A DNA stretch of 64,000 nt from Inia geoffrensis (lineage: Eukaryota; Chordata; Mammalia; Artiodactyla; Iniidae). The stretch is taken from contig CM070904.1 in NCBI GenBank assembly GCA_036417435.1, positions 39,218,408 to 39,282,407 of the forward strand, given 5' to 3'. Shown in pieces: positions 1 to 12,100 of this stretch (position 1 is the stretch's first letter; the number at the start of each line of letters is the position of its first letter). The notes below the pieces were generated by a model. The model did not search any database. It was not told the DNA's origin and worked only from the letters and a program-made list of their open reading frames with translations. Position numbers and translations under genes: made by a program.

Positions 1-410
1 CCTGTTGCATACTAAACAGGCAGGTCACAATTGGCCCAGAAGTCCTAAATAATGATGATTTGCCTCTCAAATTTCCCTTATGGTTTTACAATGTTCCGTT
101 TAGACACACAGCAGTCCAGAACCAATACTAATCCAGCAACTTTTTTCAAGTAATTGAGAGTATATTTTTCAAAAACAATCTATGCATAATACTGTAATTA
201 GGGTACAAAGGAATTGAAAGCTTAACAAAACCTTACCGAAACGAGAGTCTGCACAAAATCAAGAAGATCATAGAAATATTTAGTATTGTATCTCATTTTC
301 TGTTAAAACGTTCAAAAGCTATTGAACACAAAAAGCTTTAAACATGAAAAGGGAAGTTGAAGTCTCGATTTTTGTTCTGAAAATTTTCATTCTTAAAATA
401 TTACACGAGA

Positions 411-779
411 GCTTCCCTGGTGGCGCAGTGGTTAAGAATCTGCCTGCCAACGCAGGGGACACGGGTTCGAGCCCTGGTCCGGGAAGATCCCACGTGCCGC
501 AGAGCAACTAAACTCGTGCGCCACAACTACTGAGCCTGTGCTCTAGAGCCTGCAAGCCACAACTACTGAGCCTGTGAGCCACACTACTGAGCTCATGAGC
601 CACAACTACAGGAGCCCACATGCCTAGAGCCCGTGCTCCGCAGCAAGAGAAGCCACCACAATGAGAAGCCTGCGTACCGCAACAAAGAGTAGCCCCGCTC
701 GCCACAACTAGAGAAAGCCTGCTTGCATTAACAAAGACCCAATGCAGTCAAAAAAATAAAATAAATTTATAAAAAAAAT
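411..779 (+). mobile_element. CHR-type SINE, long form
   Basis: tRNA-derived head with 'gcttccctggtggcgcagtg' and B-box 'ggttcgagccc', a body with repeated 'ccacaactactgagcc' units, and an A/AT-rich tail. An 'attacac' repeat on both sides is the probable target-site duplication. Confidence 0.92.
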
Positions 780-1784
780 TACACTAACATGAAAAATAAT
801 TTATGTTGAATTCTCCACATACGAACCATACATCTTCTATTCAAAAATGTTCATACTTCATTTCTTTACTAAATATCGTGTGATGTCTGATCCATGCTTT
901 GATGCTAGAGATTGTCTTCTCACCTGACTTCTTTCCTTGGCTTGTCTCGCAGTTCTCTAAGAGTTTAAAAAAAAAAAAAAAATGCATGTGTACACATGTT
1001 AAAAAAAAAAGTACTGGCTACAGAAACTCAAAAACTCTTTGTATTCTGTTAGTGTTAAAAAAATATACATTATCAACACACTCATTTACCAGTGCTTTGC
1101 AATTAGGGGGTTACTAAGCCACAAGCAGAGGACTCCAGTAGCTCTGAGGTCGTAGGTTCACTTAGGACCAGATGCTGAGGAGAAAATGCACAGCTTTGGG
1201 GGCTGTCTTGCTACCCAGTGAGATGGTAAATACCTCATTTGGGGACTAGGGGAGGCCATGATTCCCCTCACCCACATGGCAATTTCCCAGAATGTAGTGT
1301 GTGCAGGGCCCACCCACCTCCTGTTCTCTGGGCTCTGCAGCCTTTCCCAACCCAACAGCCAAGCCAACGCAAAAAACCAAAACGAGATAGAACAGAACTG
1401 GATTCTTCTGCTGCTCCCACAAATAAAGTTTTTCATAAGACTCTGAAAAAGTGATTACAGAGGGTGCAGCATTCTCTTTTGCTATATCTTCATTTTCTTA
1501 TAGGTCTTGAATGTGCTAATAATTGGCACAGCTGAGAAATCAGATGACTTTTTTTCCCCAGCTGAAGTCCATGTACATGTGAAGTGATCCAGGTGGAAGG
1601 GGTAAGGAGAGAAAAAAGGTTAAAACTAAAAATAAATAAAAAGCCCTGCTTATGAGATGATCCCGTTTATGTAAATATTATGTTTGTGAAGAAATTGAGG
1701 AATCTGAAATATTAAAAGGAGGCTAAGAAAGTGCTCACATTATATGAACACTGGCAAAGGATCTGAACAGTTCTCAAAAGTGTA

Positions 1785-1911
1785 GGACTTCCCTGGTGGT
1801 CCAGTAGTTAAGACTCCACGCTTCCAACGCAGGGTGCATGGGTTTGCTCCCTGGTCGGGGAACTAAGATCCCATATAGCGCATGGCACGACCAAAAAATG
1901 AAAGAAAAAAA
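1785..1911 (+). mobile_element. CHR-like SINE, short form
   Basis: Head 'ggacttccctggtggtccag', B-box-like 'gggtttgctccctggtcgg', then 'ggaactaagatccc' and an A-rich tail. It lacks the long body of the other class. The flanking 'aaaagtgt' and 'aaaggtgt' may be a decayed duplication. Confidence 0.82.
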
Positions 1912-2014
1912 AGGTGTCAATACAACTGATTAGCATTTTTACAAACATCAGGGTCTTTTGTAAACACAATAATTCTTCTCTCACCACATCAGCAATAACA
2001 AGTGCAGTTAAACG

Positions 2015-2440
2015 GGCACTCCCGTTCACTGCTGGGTTGGAAGGAGTGTATATGAACATAGTCCTTTGGAAAACAGCTTGGAGAAAATTTATCTCCTACA
2101 GTCTCAAAAATATCTAAACACTTGACTCAGTGATTTTTACATCTGAGAATCTAAAGGAACAACCTGAAAATGTAAAAAATTATATACAAAAAAACGCGGT
2201 TGGCAGCATTTTGTACATGCACCAAAAAATGTACACAACTTCAATGTTCATCAGTATGAGAATGGCTGAATAAACCAAAGTAGAAACGTATTCAATAGGA
2301 CAATATGCAGCCATTTCAGATGATGAACACTGAATGCTTATCATGGGAATGGGAAAATGCTTAAATGTTGCCATAATTTTTAAAAAAAAGTTGGATACAA
2401 AGTTGCATATTAAATGTATGCTTCTTTCTAAGGTTATATA
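2015..2440 (+). mobile_element. Old L1 fragment (ORF2 3' region)
   Basis: The DNA resembles the conserved 3' end of L1 ORF2 ('cactgctgggttgg', 'caatgttcatcag...gaatggctgaataaa'), heavily diverged. No open frame is retained. Confidence 0.6.
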
Positions 2441-3031
2441 TCTCAAGAGGCAGATCCTATGACCTTTTGCTGAACTGCCTGTTAAAAATTCATCCTAGCT
2501 GACAGACAATATTATGTCATTCTTTTCTTCTCCTCTTAAGCAACAGGTAATTGCTCTAAGATGTACCAAGGTTAACAGGTTTCACATTTAGGTCAGCAGT
2601 GTTATGTTTGCATGTTGAACTGAGTTGGTCCTAGAGATAATTTATTAATGTTCTCAGATATTTCTGGACATATTTAGCTGCAGATGCAAACATATGTCAC
2701 TGTCCCCATTTACTAAACTTCTAGTTTGAGGATCTGGATCTTTTCAAGACTATGCAATATGTAAGTTGTATTCATTTTCTTCTAGGTGGTGGTGAAAATT
2801 TCCTGGTCCTAGAATGAACAGAAAGGGAAGCAGTTTCTTTTTCATCTGTGACTGAGAACTTGCATAGGCCCCAAGAGAAAACTCAAGTGTTAAGTGATGC
2901 AAAGAATAAAATACATCTCGGATCCCAGACTAGGGATATAGATTCACACACGTAATCTTCCACACCTGTATGCACAATTTTCAATTTGATATCTCAAGAT
3001 GGAGTCAAATGTGCCTGCGAGCTTCACTGAC

Positions 3032-3163
3032 CTCTTTGTGACAGACTGTGCAGAGGGTCTGCAGGTTGTCCAGGGAGCACTGTCCTCCTCCACCAGACAC
3101 CGGCTTGATGTGGTCCACCTGCCAGAAATGCCCTTCCCCTGGGTTTCTTATCATTTCATTAAG
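3032..3163 (-). CDS. ZRANB3: ZRANB3 coding exon L: HNH nuclease core
   Basis: 132 nt, phase 0/0, 44 residues starting [20 protein letters not shown]. It has the HNH signature: Asp-His-Ile of the first catalytic strand, Asn in SLDNLQ, and the C-T-V-C-H end that supplies metal ligands. The nuclease cuts branched or fork DNA in an ATP-dependent way in the characterised protein. Acceptor attgcag, donor after AAAGAG reading gtcagtgaa. The open frame runs on into the intron to a stop at 3005, but that tail does not resemble the family C terminus, so the donor call is preferred. A last exon of about 30 codons, with a basic C terminus and a second PCNA motif, is expected below position 1. Confidence 0.95.
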
Positions 3164-6100
3164 CTGCAATAAGAACACAAGATCAGCAATTTTCAGCATA
3201 CACTGTGGGAACTGTTGGGTTTGCATTGTGCAATCATGTTCACATAGCAGAATTACAGGGAAAAATACATTAGGATGGTTTTTTATAGCTTTTATTGTGA
3301 GTAGGAAAAACCCTCTAGGTTAGCAATTTGAAAGCAATAAAAAATATGTTTCTGAAAAAGGTTTTTCCCCCCTTTACCTAACCCATTTTGAAAAAATTAC
3401 AAGCAAGTATAAAATACCAAGCCTTCTGACAGACTGGGAAAAAGCAATTGCTTCTGCACCTTTGAGCTAGTTTATATAGTCACTAAAACAAAACTGCGAA
3501 AAAAATAACAGATTGGAAATGAAAAACTTCTGAATATTACTGACTCAGACAGTCTTTTAATTGTTGACCTAAATGCATTTGTTACTATACCAATGACAGT
3601 TTAATAGTGATCACCCAGAACTTTTATGCTATTACCTTGGAACCTCCTAAGTTACATGGACTGGAATCAAATTTCTAGAACAAATCTCTGTAGCTTGCAT
3701 ATTTGGAATAAACAAAGATGTTCATTTAAAGCAGCCACTATTTAGGCCAGTCCGTATATGCATACTTCATATTTAACGAATAATAACCTACATTCAAACG
3801 GGATGTATTTTAGCATTTTATCTGAGGTAGTAAAACCAGCTCACAACATAGCAGTGTAGCGTTGTTTAAATATCACAAAGATGAGTGTTAAGACGATATT
3901 ATAATATCTTCCTTGTTCCTTGGTCTTGAACAAGGAGGATATTATAATCAACTTCAAGGCTGCTGGCCATGGGAATCTGTGACATAACTCTAAAGTGCTT
4001 CAGGAAAGTTGTCAGGCCCATGGATGGCTCAGGGACCTTAACAGCAGTGTCTGGCCCAAGAGCAGCCCCAGGAAGCAGCAAATTGGAGCAGTAACCTTTG
4101 TCCACCTTAACTCTGTTACAGATGGACTGACTTTCTCTTCTACACTGAACTTCCCAACTTCTGTTAGAAGATATATAATGATTTTTAGTTTTGAGGTTGG
4201 CATTGTTGGAGGAGACTTCATATGGCAGTCTTGTGCATCAAGCAAATGGCATATTCTTAGGAAAAAAAATCCATTTTGGTTCTGTCTTTTGTAACCGATC
4301 CTTTTGTGCCAAGCAGTCTCCATTCTGACAGATCCTGTGATCCAGAAGGTGCTTCTTTATTCTTCCCAGTAATTTGGAATCACTAGGGGCCAGTCTTCAA
4401 CATCCTAAGCTCACCTCCAGAAAGAATCATTCCCTCTGCCACTGGTCATTCCATCTGGGCCCTGCGGTTCTCCTGATTCTCTTGACCACTTCTCTTTTAG
4501 ATGTGTACTGTGTTACTTCTGCATTCGTGGACAGACTGCTTTCAAGATGTTCTTGAGTCATTTCATTGTGTGTCTTCCGGAAGCCTCCACATGGAGGCAG
4601 CAGCCAGTAACTGGAGTCTGGCTGACATCTCCGGGATGGGTGTGACGTGACCCTCACCAGTTAGACCAAAGGATCTTTCAGGAACTCTGGATAACATTAG
4701 GGGAAGAGTGTATTTCCCTAACAAAGTCATGCTAATTCATCTTTGCAGAAATGCTTATTAACTCTGTCATGATTCAGCAATACTAGGTAAATAAAAATAT
4801 AAGATTTGACTCCCTGGCTGGAACTTATCCAATATTTTAGCAGACGGAGAGTGATTTTTTTTCAAAACTAAGCTTACTACAAAATTACACATTTCGCTCT
4901 AGTTTGAAATTTAGTACTTATTAGATCACAACACTGGAAATCCAACTGAGTTTTGGGAGTCAAAGTAAATACTAAGAATAGTGTGCTAAGAATACTATTT
5001 TTGTCATGAATTAAATTTTACAATGGGATAAACATATATAAGTTTTCTTCTCATTGTAATGACTACATTTTGGGGGTTATCTGTTTACCCCTTGTCATTC
5101 AATATTAACACCATGAAAAGTGGAACAAGGATACCATAAGTGCCTCTCAATGCAATGTACCATCTGTTAAGGTCTCTTCCCAAAATAATCTAGTCAGAAT
5201 CTAATTAAACCTCTAGATCTTATAACCATTATTCAGGAAATCAGGGAGATAAAGAAACATGTCAGACAACATCATGAGGATACAGGGAGACAAATCCAGA
5301 ATGTGGGAAATTCTAAAGGCAAATGTAACAATTTATGGTATAAAAAAGGGATGGGGTGATATTACAGATTATATGGAACGTAAAAGGCGTAATGACCAAA
5401 TGAAATGTGTGGGTCATATTTTGATCCTAATTTGAAGAAAGCAATTGTAAAAAGACATTTCTGACAGAATATGGGAAACCAAACACGGACTTACTATAAT
5501 TGCGGAATTATAATTGTGTTGGGTGTGATAATGGATATTGGGATATTTAAAAGAGAGACAGGGGCTTCCCTGGTGGCGCAGTGGTTGAGAGTCCGCCTGC
5601 CGATGTAGGGGACACGGGTTCGTGCCCCGGTCCGGGGAGATCCCACATGCCGCGGAGTGGCTGGGCCCGTGAGCCATGGCCGCTGAGCCTGCGCGTCCAG
5701 AGCCTGTGCTCCACAATGGGAGAGGCCACAGCAGTGAGAGGCCCACGTACCGCAAAAAAAAAAAAAAAAAAAAAAAAAAAGAGAGACAGACCTATGATAA
5801 ACCATAATGGAAAAGAATACTTACTTAAAAAAGAATGTGTATATATATGTATAACTGAGTCACTTTGCTGTACAGTAGTAATTAACACAACATTGTAAAT
5901 CAACTGTACTTCAATTAAAAGAATAAATAAATAATAAAAGAGAGAAAGAAAAAGGGGGTGAGGGAGAAAGAAAGTCTTTATCTGTGAGACATACATAATG
6001 AAAGTATTTAAGGGTGAAATGAAACGCTGTCTGCACGTTGGTTTAAAATAATTCCAGGAGAGAGAAAGAATTGAGGTGAGGGACAGATGAAGATGAATGG

Positions 6101-9100
6101 CAAAGTGTTGATAACTGTTAAAGTTGGGTGATGGGTATGTGGGTCCATCATTCTCTCTACTTTTGTATAGGTATTGGAAAATTCCCATATTAAAAAGTTT
6201 AAAAAAAGAAAGTGAGTCAGTATTCATCACTCAGTACAATGTTGCCTTCTATCAGTCACATGATTATAATTTACCTGTTCTAATGGGAGCTTTGAGGTCC
6301 AGGTAATATCCAGAAGATTCTTCCTCTGACTTTTAGGGGCATCTCTCAGACGTAAGAAGAGTTCTTGTGCATTCAGATTACATAGCTGACACACGCCATG
6401 TTCAATTTCAAATACTTTGGCTCGCAGGTAACTGTTATTAGATCGAATCCAAAACTCCTCCTGACATTTCAGAGAGCAAAACCGTGAATCCCAAGCATTT
6501 GCTTTATGCTCTTGCTTACTTTGGCAAGTGGGTTGCTGACAGCGAAGGCAAAGTGGATTTCCTTCATTATCCACAGCTTGCAAATAGCCTTTGGATGTAG
6601 AAGGTTTCACAGTGAGATCAGCTTGGGCTGTGCTGGGATTTAGAAATGGGACGCAAGCTCCATCTTCAAAAAATTCTCTAGAATGAGCAAAATATTGATT
6701 AGGTAACTAATGAAGGCTTACTCTATTCTAAGTAATTTTTACTTCATTTAAAGGTCTTCAAAGTTTCTATACCGATGAACAGTAAACATGGGGCCCACAG
6801 ATTTTGTGATTCAGTGTGGAAATGAAATAGCTATAGTCGGCACTCTCTACTCCACGGCAAGTAAAAGAAAGAATGTTGTGTTCAAAAAAATAAATTTGCA
6901 AACAAATACGCTGCCTCTCTTGGGAACTTAGATGTCTTCAAGTTACACACTCAGACTCTCGAGAAGGAAAATGAGAAGTTAGAAAATGCTTCTTTAGGCT
7001 GGGAAAGGACGGGGTGATGGAAAACCTCAGCTAAAGTTAGTGGCTACCCTGCTCTCTAGATGTGTCAGGTCACACACCCCATTAGGACCGAGAGGCCGTT
7101 ACCAAGGCTTCCAGGAACACTCTCTTCCGGCCTCTGCTGGCCTTCAGGAAAAAGATCATTCATATCCATTAAGTGACAGAGCCAGGGAGTTAACAGTGCT
7201 GATAGGAATTAGAACAGGAGACTTGCTAAATACGCACCTCCTACGGGTAAACTCTGAGTCGACAGAATTAAAATTAGAGATGAAACATGGTAGGACATAA
7301 ACTCCATTTGTTAGAATAAAAGGAAAAGGTACATTACTCAGTTTTGTTGAAAAGTCCTACATGGGAATTACAATAGCTGCTTTGCTCATTTTCCATGGCT
7401 GTTTGTTAGAGTGTTAAAAGAAAAACTTTTTATGATAGTAAGAACTCAAGACTGGGGGGCAGAGCCCAGATTTGACCTCAGCTCTGCTAGCATCTAGTGG
7501 CCTGGGGCAGGTCACTTGACCCATCTGCAGGATCCTTCTTTACCTCTAATTTCTAAGATGAGGGCATCAGGAGCCTCACAGGGTTGCTAGGAGGATAGAA
7601 GAGCTATTACATTGTAAAAGCTTTTTGTAACCTGTAAAGTGGCCACACAAAGGTAAAGTATTATTACAAAAATGAAAGCATAAATTTAAAGGAATAGTCT
7701 TAGTACTACTATGCCCGACAAGTAAAAAAAAAAAACCCTTACTTTGTAGAAGGGCCCCCTGGCCTGGACCCCTTTGTGATCAGACGGACATGGCCCCCAT
7801 CATTCTTCACCTTGTCCACTGAGGCTACAGCAACATCTTCTTTGGTTATGTATCTAAAACAAATACACGTGAAGTAGATTTCCTCTCTCCTATAAGAGTT
7901 TCTCTATTTCATGTTCACATTTCTCCTTGTGAAAGCAATAGGAGAAAAAGCAAAATATGAGTCTATTCATTGTGCTAATACTTAAATTAGGGAATGGAAT
8001 TTTTCCCCTCTACATTGGTCTCCACACGTAGGAAACACATCTCTTTGTTCCAAATTAGTTTTCTCAAGATTTATTTTTCTAAGAAATTCAAGAGTCATTC
8101 AATATCCTTTGGACAAATTTTCACTTAGGGGAAAAAAGGCGTGGGTGTAGGAATAAGAAATGATCAAATACATGCACCACTGACAGCCGTAAGTAAACTG
8201 CTTGCCAAGCTGTGCAGAAAATCTCAAACTGAATTTTCACCTCCCTATTGGTCTTCTCTTCAAGGCTCCTTACATCACCTTAATCAGTTATAACAGTGTA
8301 TCAGTGTATTCAGATAAAGTGATTCTCTTTTTAGTTAACCAGATTCAATCACATTGTCTATAATCTTAAGTTTATCAGCTCATAGAGAGTTTATGGAACC
8401 TTCCACTGAAATAAAGCCACTCTTGATGTGGGATTCAGAACCTTATTACACAACACTGTCAATACCACATAATGGTTTAGGGACTGGAAGTAAAGAGGAA
8501 AGTTATTCCAATTAAAGGTGACGGGGGAATTTAAGTAGGTGAAATGCAATTACCCAATTAATTCCTTCTAATTAGCATGGCCTAGTTTCTCTAGTAGTTT
8601 ACACCTATTGCAATTTTCTTTAAAAATTACTTTAAACATGCATTTTTTCATATTCTCAAATACTTCTTCATTTGGTAACTTGATAATAAAATTCAACTTA
8701 AATCACAATGGAATTGTGCAGTTACAGGTAAAATTTTAGAAATTTGCTTTTATGTTGTTGAAGTAAATTTAGTAATTAATAGATTTCCTCCTTTTTATAA
8801 AGTAGTTTATTCATTTTTTGATGAGGTGATACATGCACATATTTCACAATTTTACAGGCACGCACTGCTTTATATGGTGAACAGTGTTTCCCTTCCATTC
8901 CCATCCTTTTCTCCCCCCTTCCCCAAACTATCTCTGTTGCCAGTTTTCAATACATCCTTTTAGAAATAGTTCATTTTTTATGTGTATAGGTGTATAACTT
9001 CTATTTCTTTCTTTGTATTTTTATGGACATACAATTCACATACCATAAAATTTACCACTTTCAAGTTTACAATTCAGTGCATTTTAGTATATTCATAAGG

Positions 9101-12100
9101 CTGTACAACCTTCACCACTATCTAATTCCAGAACATTTTTATGACCCCAAAAAGAAACCCATAGCCATTAGCAGTCACTCCCCATTATACTTTTTATTTT
9201 TAAAAACAAATGGTGGCATAACATACACATTAATCTTCACCTTGCTCTTTTTACCTAAACATACATCTTGGAGATCTTTCCATATTAGCACACATAGAAT
9301 TGCCCTATTTTTTTAAATGGCTGCATGTTATTTCATCATTTCGACAAACCATATGATGTATTTTACCAGTCTCTGATTAATGTCCATTTAGGTTGTTCCA
9401 GTCTCTGCTATCACAAACAATGCTGTACAAAATATCCCCATCCCAAATATCCCTATTTTCTACACAAGAAGTCTCTGTAGAATAAATTCCCAGAAGTAGA
9501 ATTGCTGGGTCAAAGATCTTGGGTGCTTTAAATTTGGACAGATTTTGACAAATTGTTCTCCTCTGGTTTTGTACAAATTTATACATCCACCAGCAATGGA
9601 GAGCCCCTGTTTCCTCACACTTTCACTAGCACAAGGTATATCAGCTAAAAACATCTCTGCTAATGGTGATAGGTATCTTGTTATAGCTTTACATTTGCAT
9701 TTCTTCTGTTAAGAGGAAGGATGACTATCTTTTCACATGTTGGCATTTCTACTTGTGTGTCTTTCTTAAAGCAAAAAAAAAGAATCACAGTGAATTCTTT
9801 AAGTATTCTTTAACTTGCCCTTTTAGCTCCTAAATTCCCTCCCCCCTCCTATCTTCAACCATTTTATTCCCTTGACAAAAGCACTTTGCTAAAGTATTCC
9901 AGCATATTCTAAAAGAACTCAAAAGCTTCTAGCTTTGATGGGCAATGGGATATTAAGCCTTGCCTCAGGGATTATTCAATGTTTAAAAGCTTAGAAGCTT
10001 AATTTAGTAACTTTAAAAGATGCTGAGAAATCTGGGACTTCCCTGGTGGCGCAGTGGTTGGGAGTCTGCCTGCCAATGCAGGGGACATGGGTTCGAGTCC
10101 TGGTCCGGGAAGTTCTCACATGCTGCGGAGCAACTAAGCCTGTGTGCCACAACTACTGAGCCTGCATTCTAGAGCCCACGAGCCACAACTACTGAAGCCC
10201 GTGTGCCTAGAGCCCGTGCTCCGCAACAAGAGAAGCCACCGCAGTGAGAAGCCCGCACACCGCAACGAAGAGTAGCCCCCGCTCGCCACAACTAGCGAGA
10301 AAGCCCGTGCGCAGCAACGAAGACCCAACACAGCCACAAATTAATTAATTAATTAATTATTTTAAAAAGATGCTGAGAAATCTATTCAGAGATTTAAGAA
10401 CTAAAAATAACCAGAGGTTACTTCCTATGAGAGGTTTAAGTACAAATTTTTGGAAACCACAAGAAATGGATCAATCAACCCCAAAGTGGGTTGCTGGCAA
10501 CCTTTCAAATGTAGCTGCGTTACCAATATTTAATTTTCCATTGAGTTTTGCCAAGAAGTTCATGTAAGCATACCAACTTTCAAAAGGATTATGGTAAATC
10601 CGAATTTTGACAGAAAGGGAAGGAAGAATGCTGTCAAGTAATTCCTGGATGGGGGGGATCGGAGGAGATGGCAAGTTTTGCAATAAAAGAGGAGTGAGTT
10701 GGAAGGTGGCCTGAACCAATGAGAAAAGTGGTGGGCTCGCGACTTTCCTGGTGGTGCAGTGGTTAAGACTGCGCTCCCAATGCAGGGGGCCTGGGTTCGA
10801 TCCCTGGTCAGAGCACTAGATCCCACATGCATACCACAACTAAGGAGCCCACATGCTGCAACTAAGGAGCCCGTGTGCTGCAACCGAGACCCAGCACAAC
10901 CAGAAAAAAAAAAAAGAAAGAACAGTGCTGGGCTCTAGGCTGTTGACTTGCTTTAGAAATCAGCTGTGGCTAGAGGATAAATTTGGCATTCTAAACTCAC
11001 AGGTTTCCAAGTGAATCAGACCTGCCCTTTGACAGTGGAAACCCACTTAGGAATCTAAACAATGGCTGGTGATCTTGGCTTCTATTTATATTTAAGAGTG
11101 AGCTGCTCAAAAGCTGACTACAAACTCTGAGCTTGGATGCGGCCTTCAAATGAGTGGATGCCACTGGAGGATAATCATGTTGGGAGTTCTAGCCATTGCT
11201 TTTGGGAGAATTCCTGAAAACCAGTATATATGTGTCTTTATTCTGAAGCCATTCCATCTCTTCAGAGATGAATCCTCTAATCTCATGCCTAGAAAGTAAA
11301 ATGTGGCTGTTGGTATGGCAGCTGAGCCAAGAAAGGGACCTGGGGAGTGTAGTTTCCAGTATAACGCCTCTCCCTTTTCCTCCACTGAGGTTGGTGTTTC
11401 CAAGACTGGTGCCTCTCTCGTTCAGTTTCTCTATAGAGGACAGTGGGAAGGCAAGGCATCCAATGTCTAACTGCTCCTCATATAGACTTCCAATCAATGC
11501 TGTTGTGTAGCCCCATCTTTCATACCTGCTTTCAGAGAGACACAGTTACTCCAGTTTACTGAGACGTACTGGGGTGCTACAGCCAGAATCAGCGTGCTTC
11601 CTCAAAGCATCCCCCTCTGCAGGTGCATGTGTTTCATTTTCATGGCTCTGCTAAGTCCATGTCCCTGGAGCCCCCTCTCTCCACCTCTCTTTCATCAGTG
11701 ACCAAGGTCTCTAGATCTACCTCTGTAACACCTCTCTTTACTCTCTTTCCTCCATTCCCATTTCTAACGCCTCAATAAAAGCCCTCATCTTTTTTCTCCA
11801 GGTCTACTGTAATAGTCTCTTAACTTCTGTGGTAAGCAGAATTTTAAAGATAGCTCCCTAGGAGTCCTGTCCCCTGGTATTCAATTGAACACTTATCTAG
11901 GCAACGCTGTAAAGGGATGCTGCAGATGTAATTAAGGTTACGAGTTAGCTGACCTTAAGACAGGGAGCAATTCAAAGCATGAGAAGGATTTCACACACCA
12001 CTTCTGATCCTGAGATGTAGGGGCCCATGTGCTAGAACTAAAAAGAAGCTGAGAGTGGCTCCCAGTCGACAGTCAGCAAGGAAACCTAAGTCCTACAACC

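Larger units (their letters stand above)
1..3031 (-). other. ZRANB3: Last intron of ZRANB3, partial
   Basis: I read this stretch for the last ZRANB3 exon in all minus-strand frames and did not find it. It holds a full-length CHR SINE (411-779), a short CHR-like SINE (1785-1911) and an old L1 3' fragment (about 2015-2440). I could not assign 780-1784 and 2441-3031; 960-1010 is A-rich. Confidence 0.7.
3164..6274 (-). other. ZRANB3: ZRANB3 intron between exons K and L
   Basis: 3.1 kb. It contains a strong short hairpin (3895-3949), a CHR SINE (5562-5779) and an L1 3' fragment (5790-5938). I recognised nothing in 3166-3890, 3950-5550 or 5940-6270. Confidence 0.8.

Noticed and set aside
411..500. 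tRNA-like A and B boxes in SINE heads
   Set aside because: They are SINE promoters derived from tRNA; the sequences do not fold as complete tRNA genes.
3005..3031. Read-through of the HNH exon giving a VSEARRHI C terminus
   Set aside because: A proper donor sits at 3031 and the tail does not resemble the family; kept only as an alternative.
5494..5805. Open frames with '[16 protein letters not shown]'-like protein at many places (also 34703-35110, 52237-52458, 60782-61204)
   Set aside because: They are translations of CHR SINEs, mostly antisense; they recur at every copy and are not genes.
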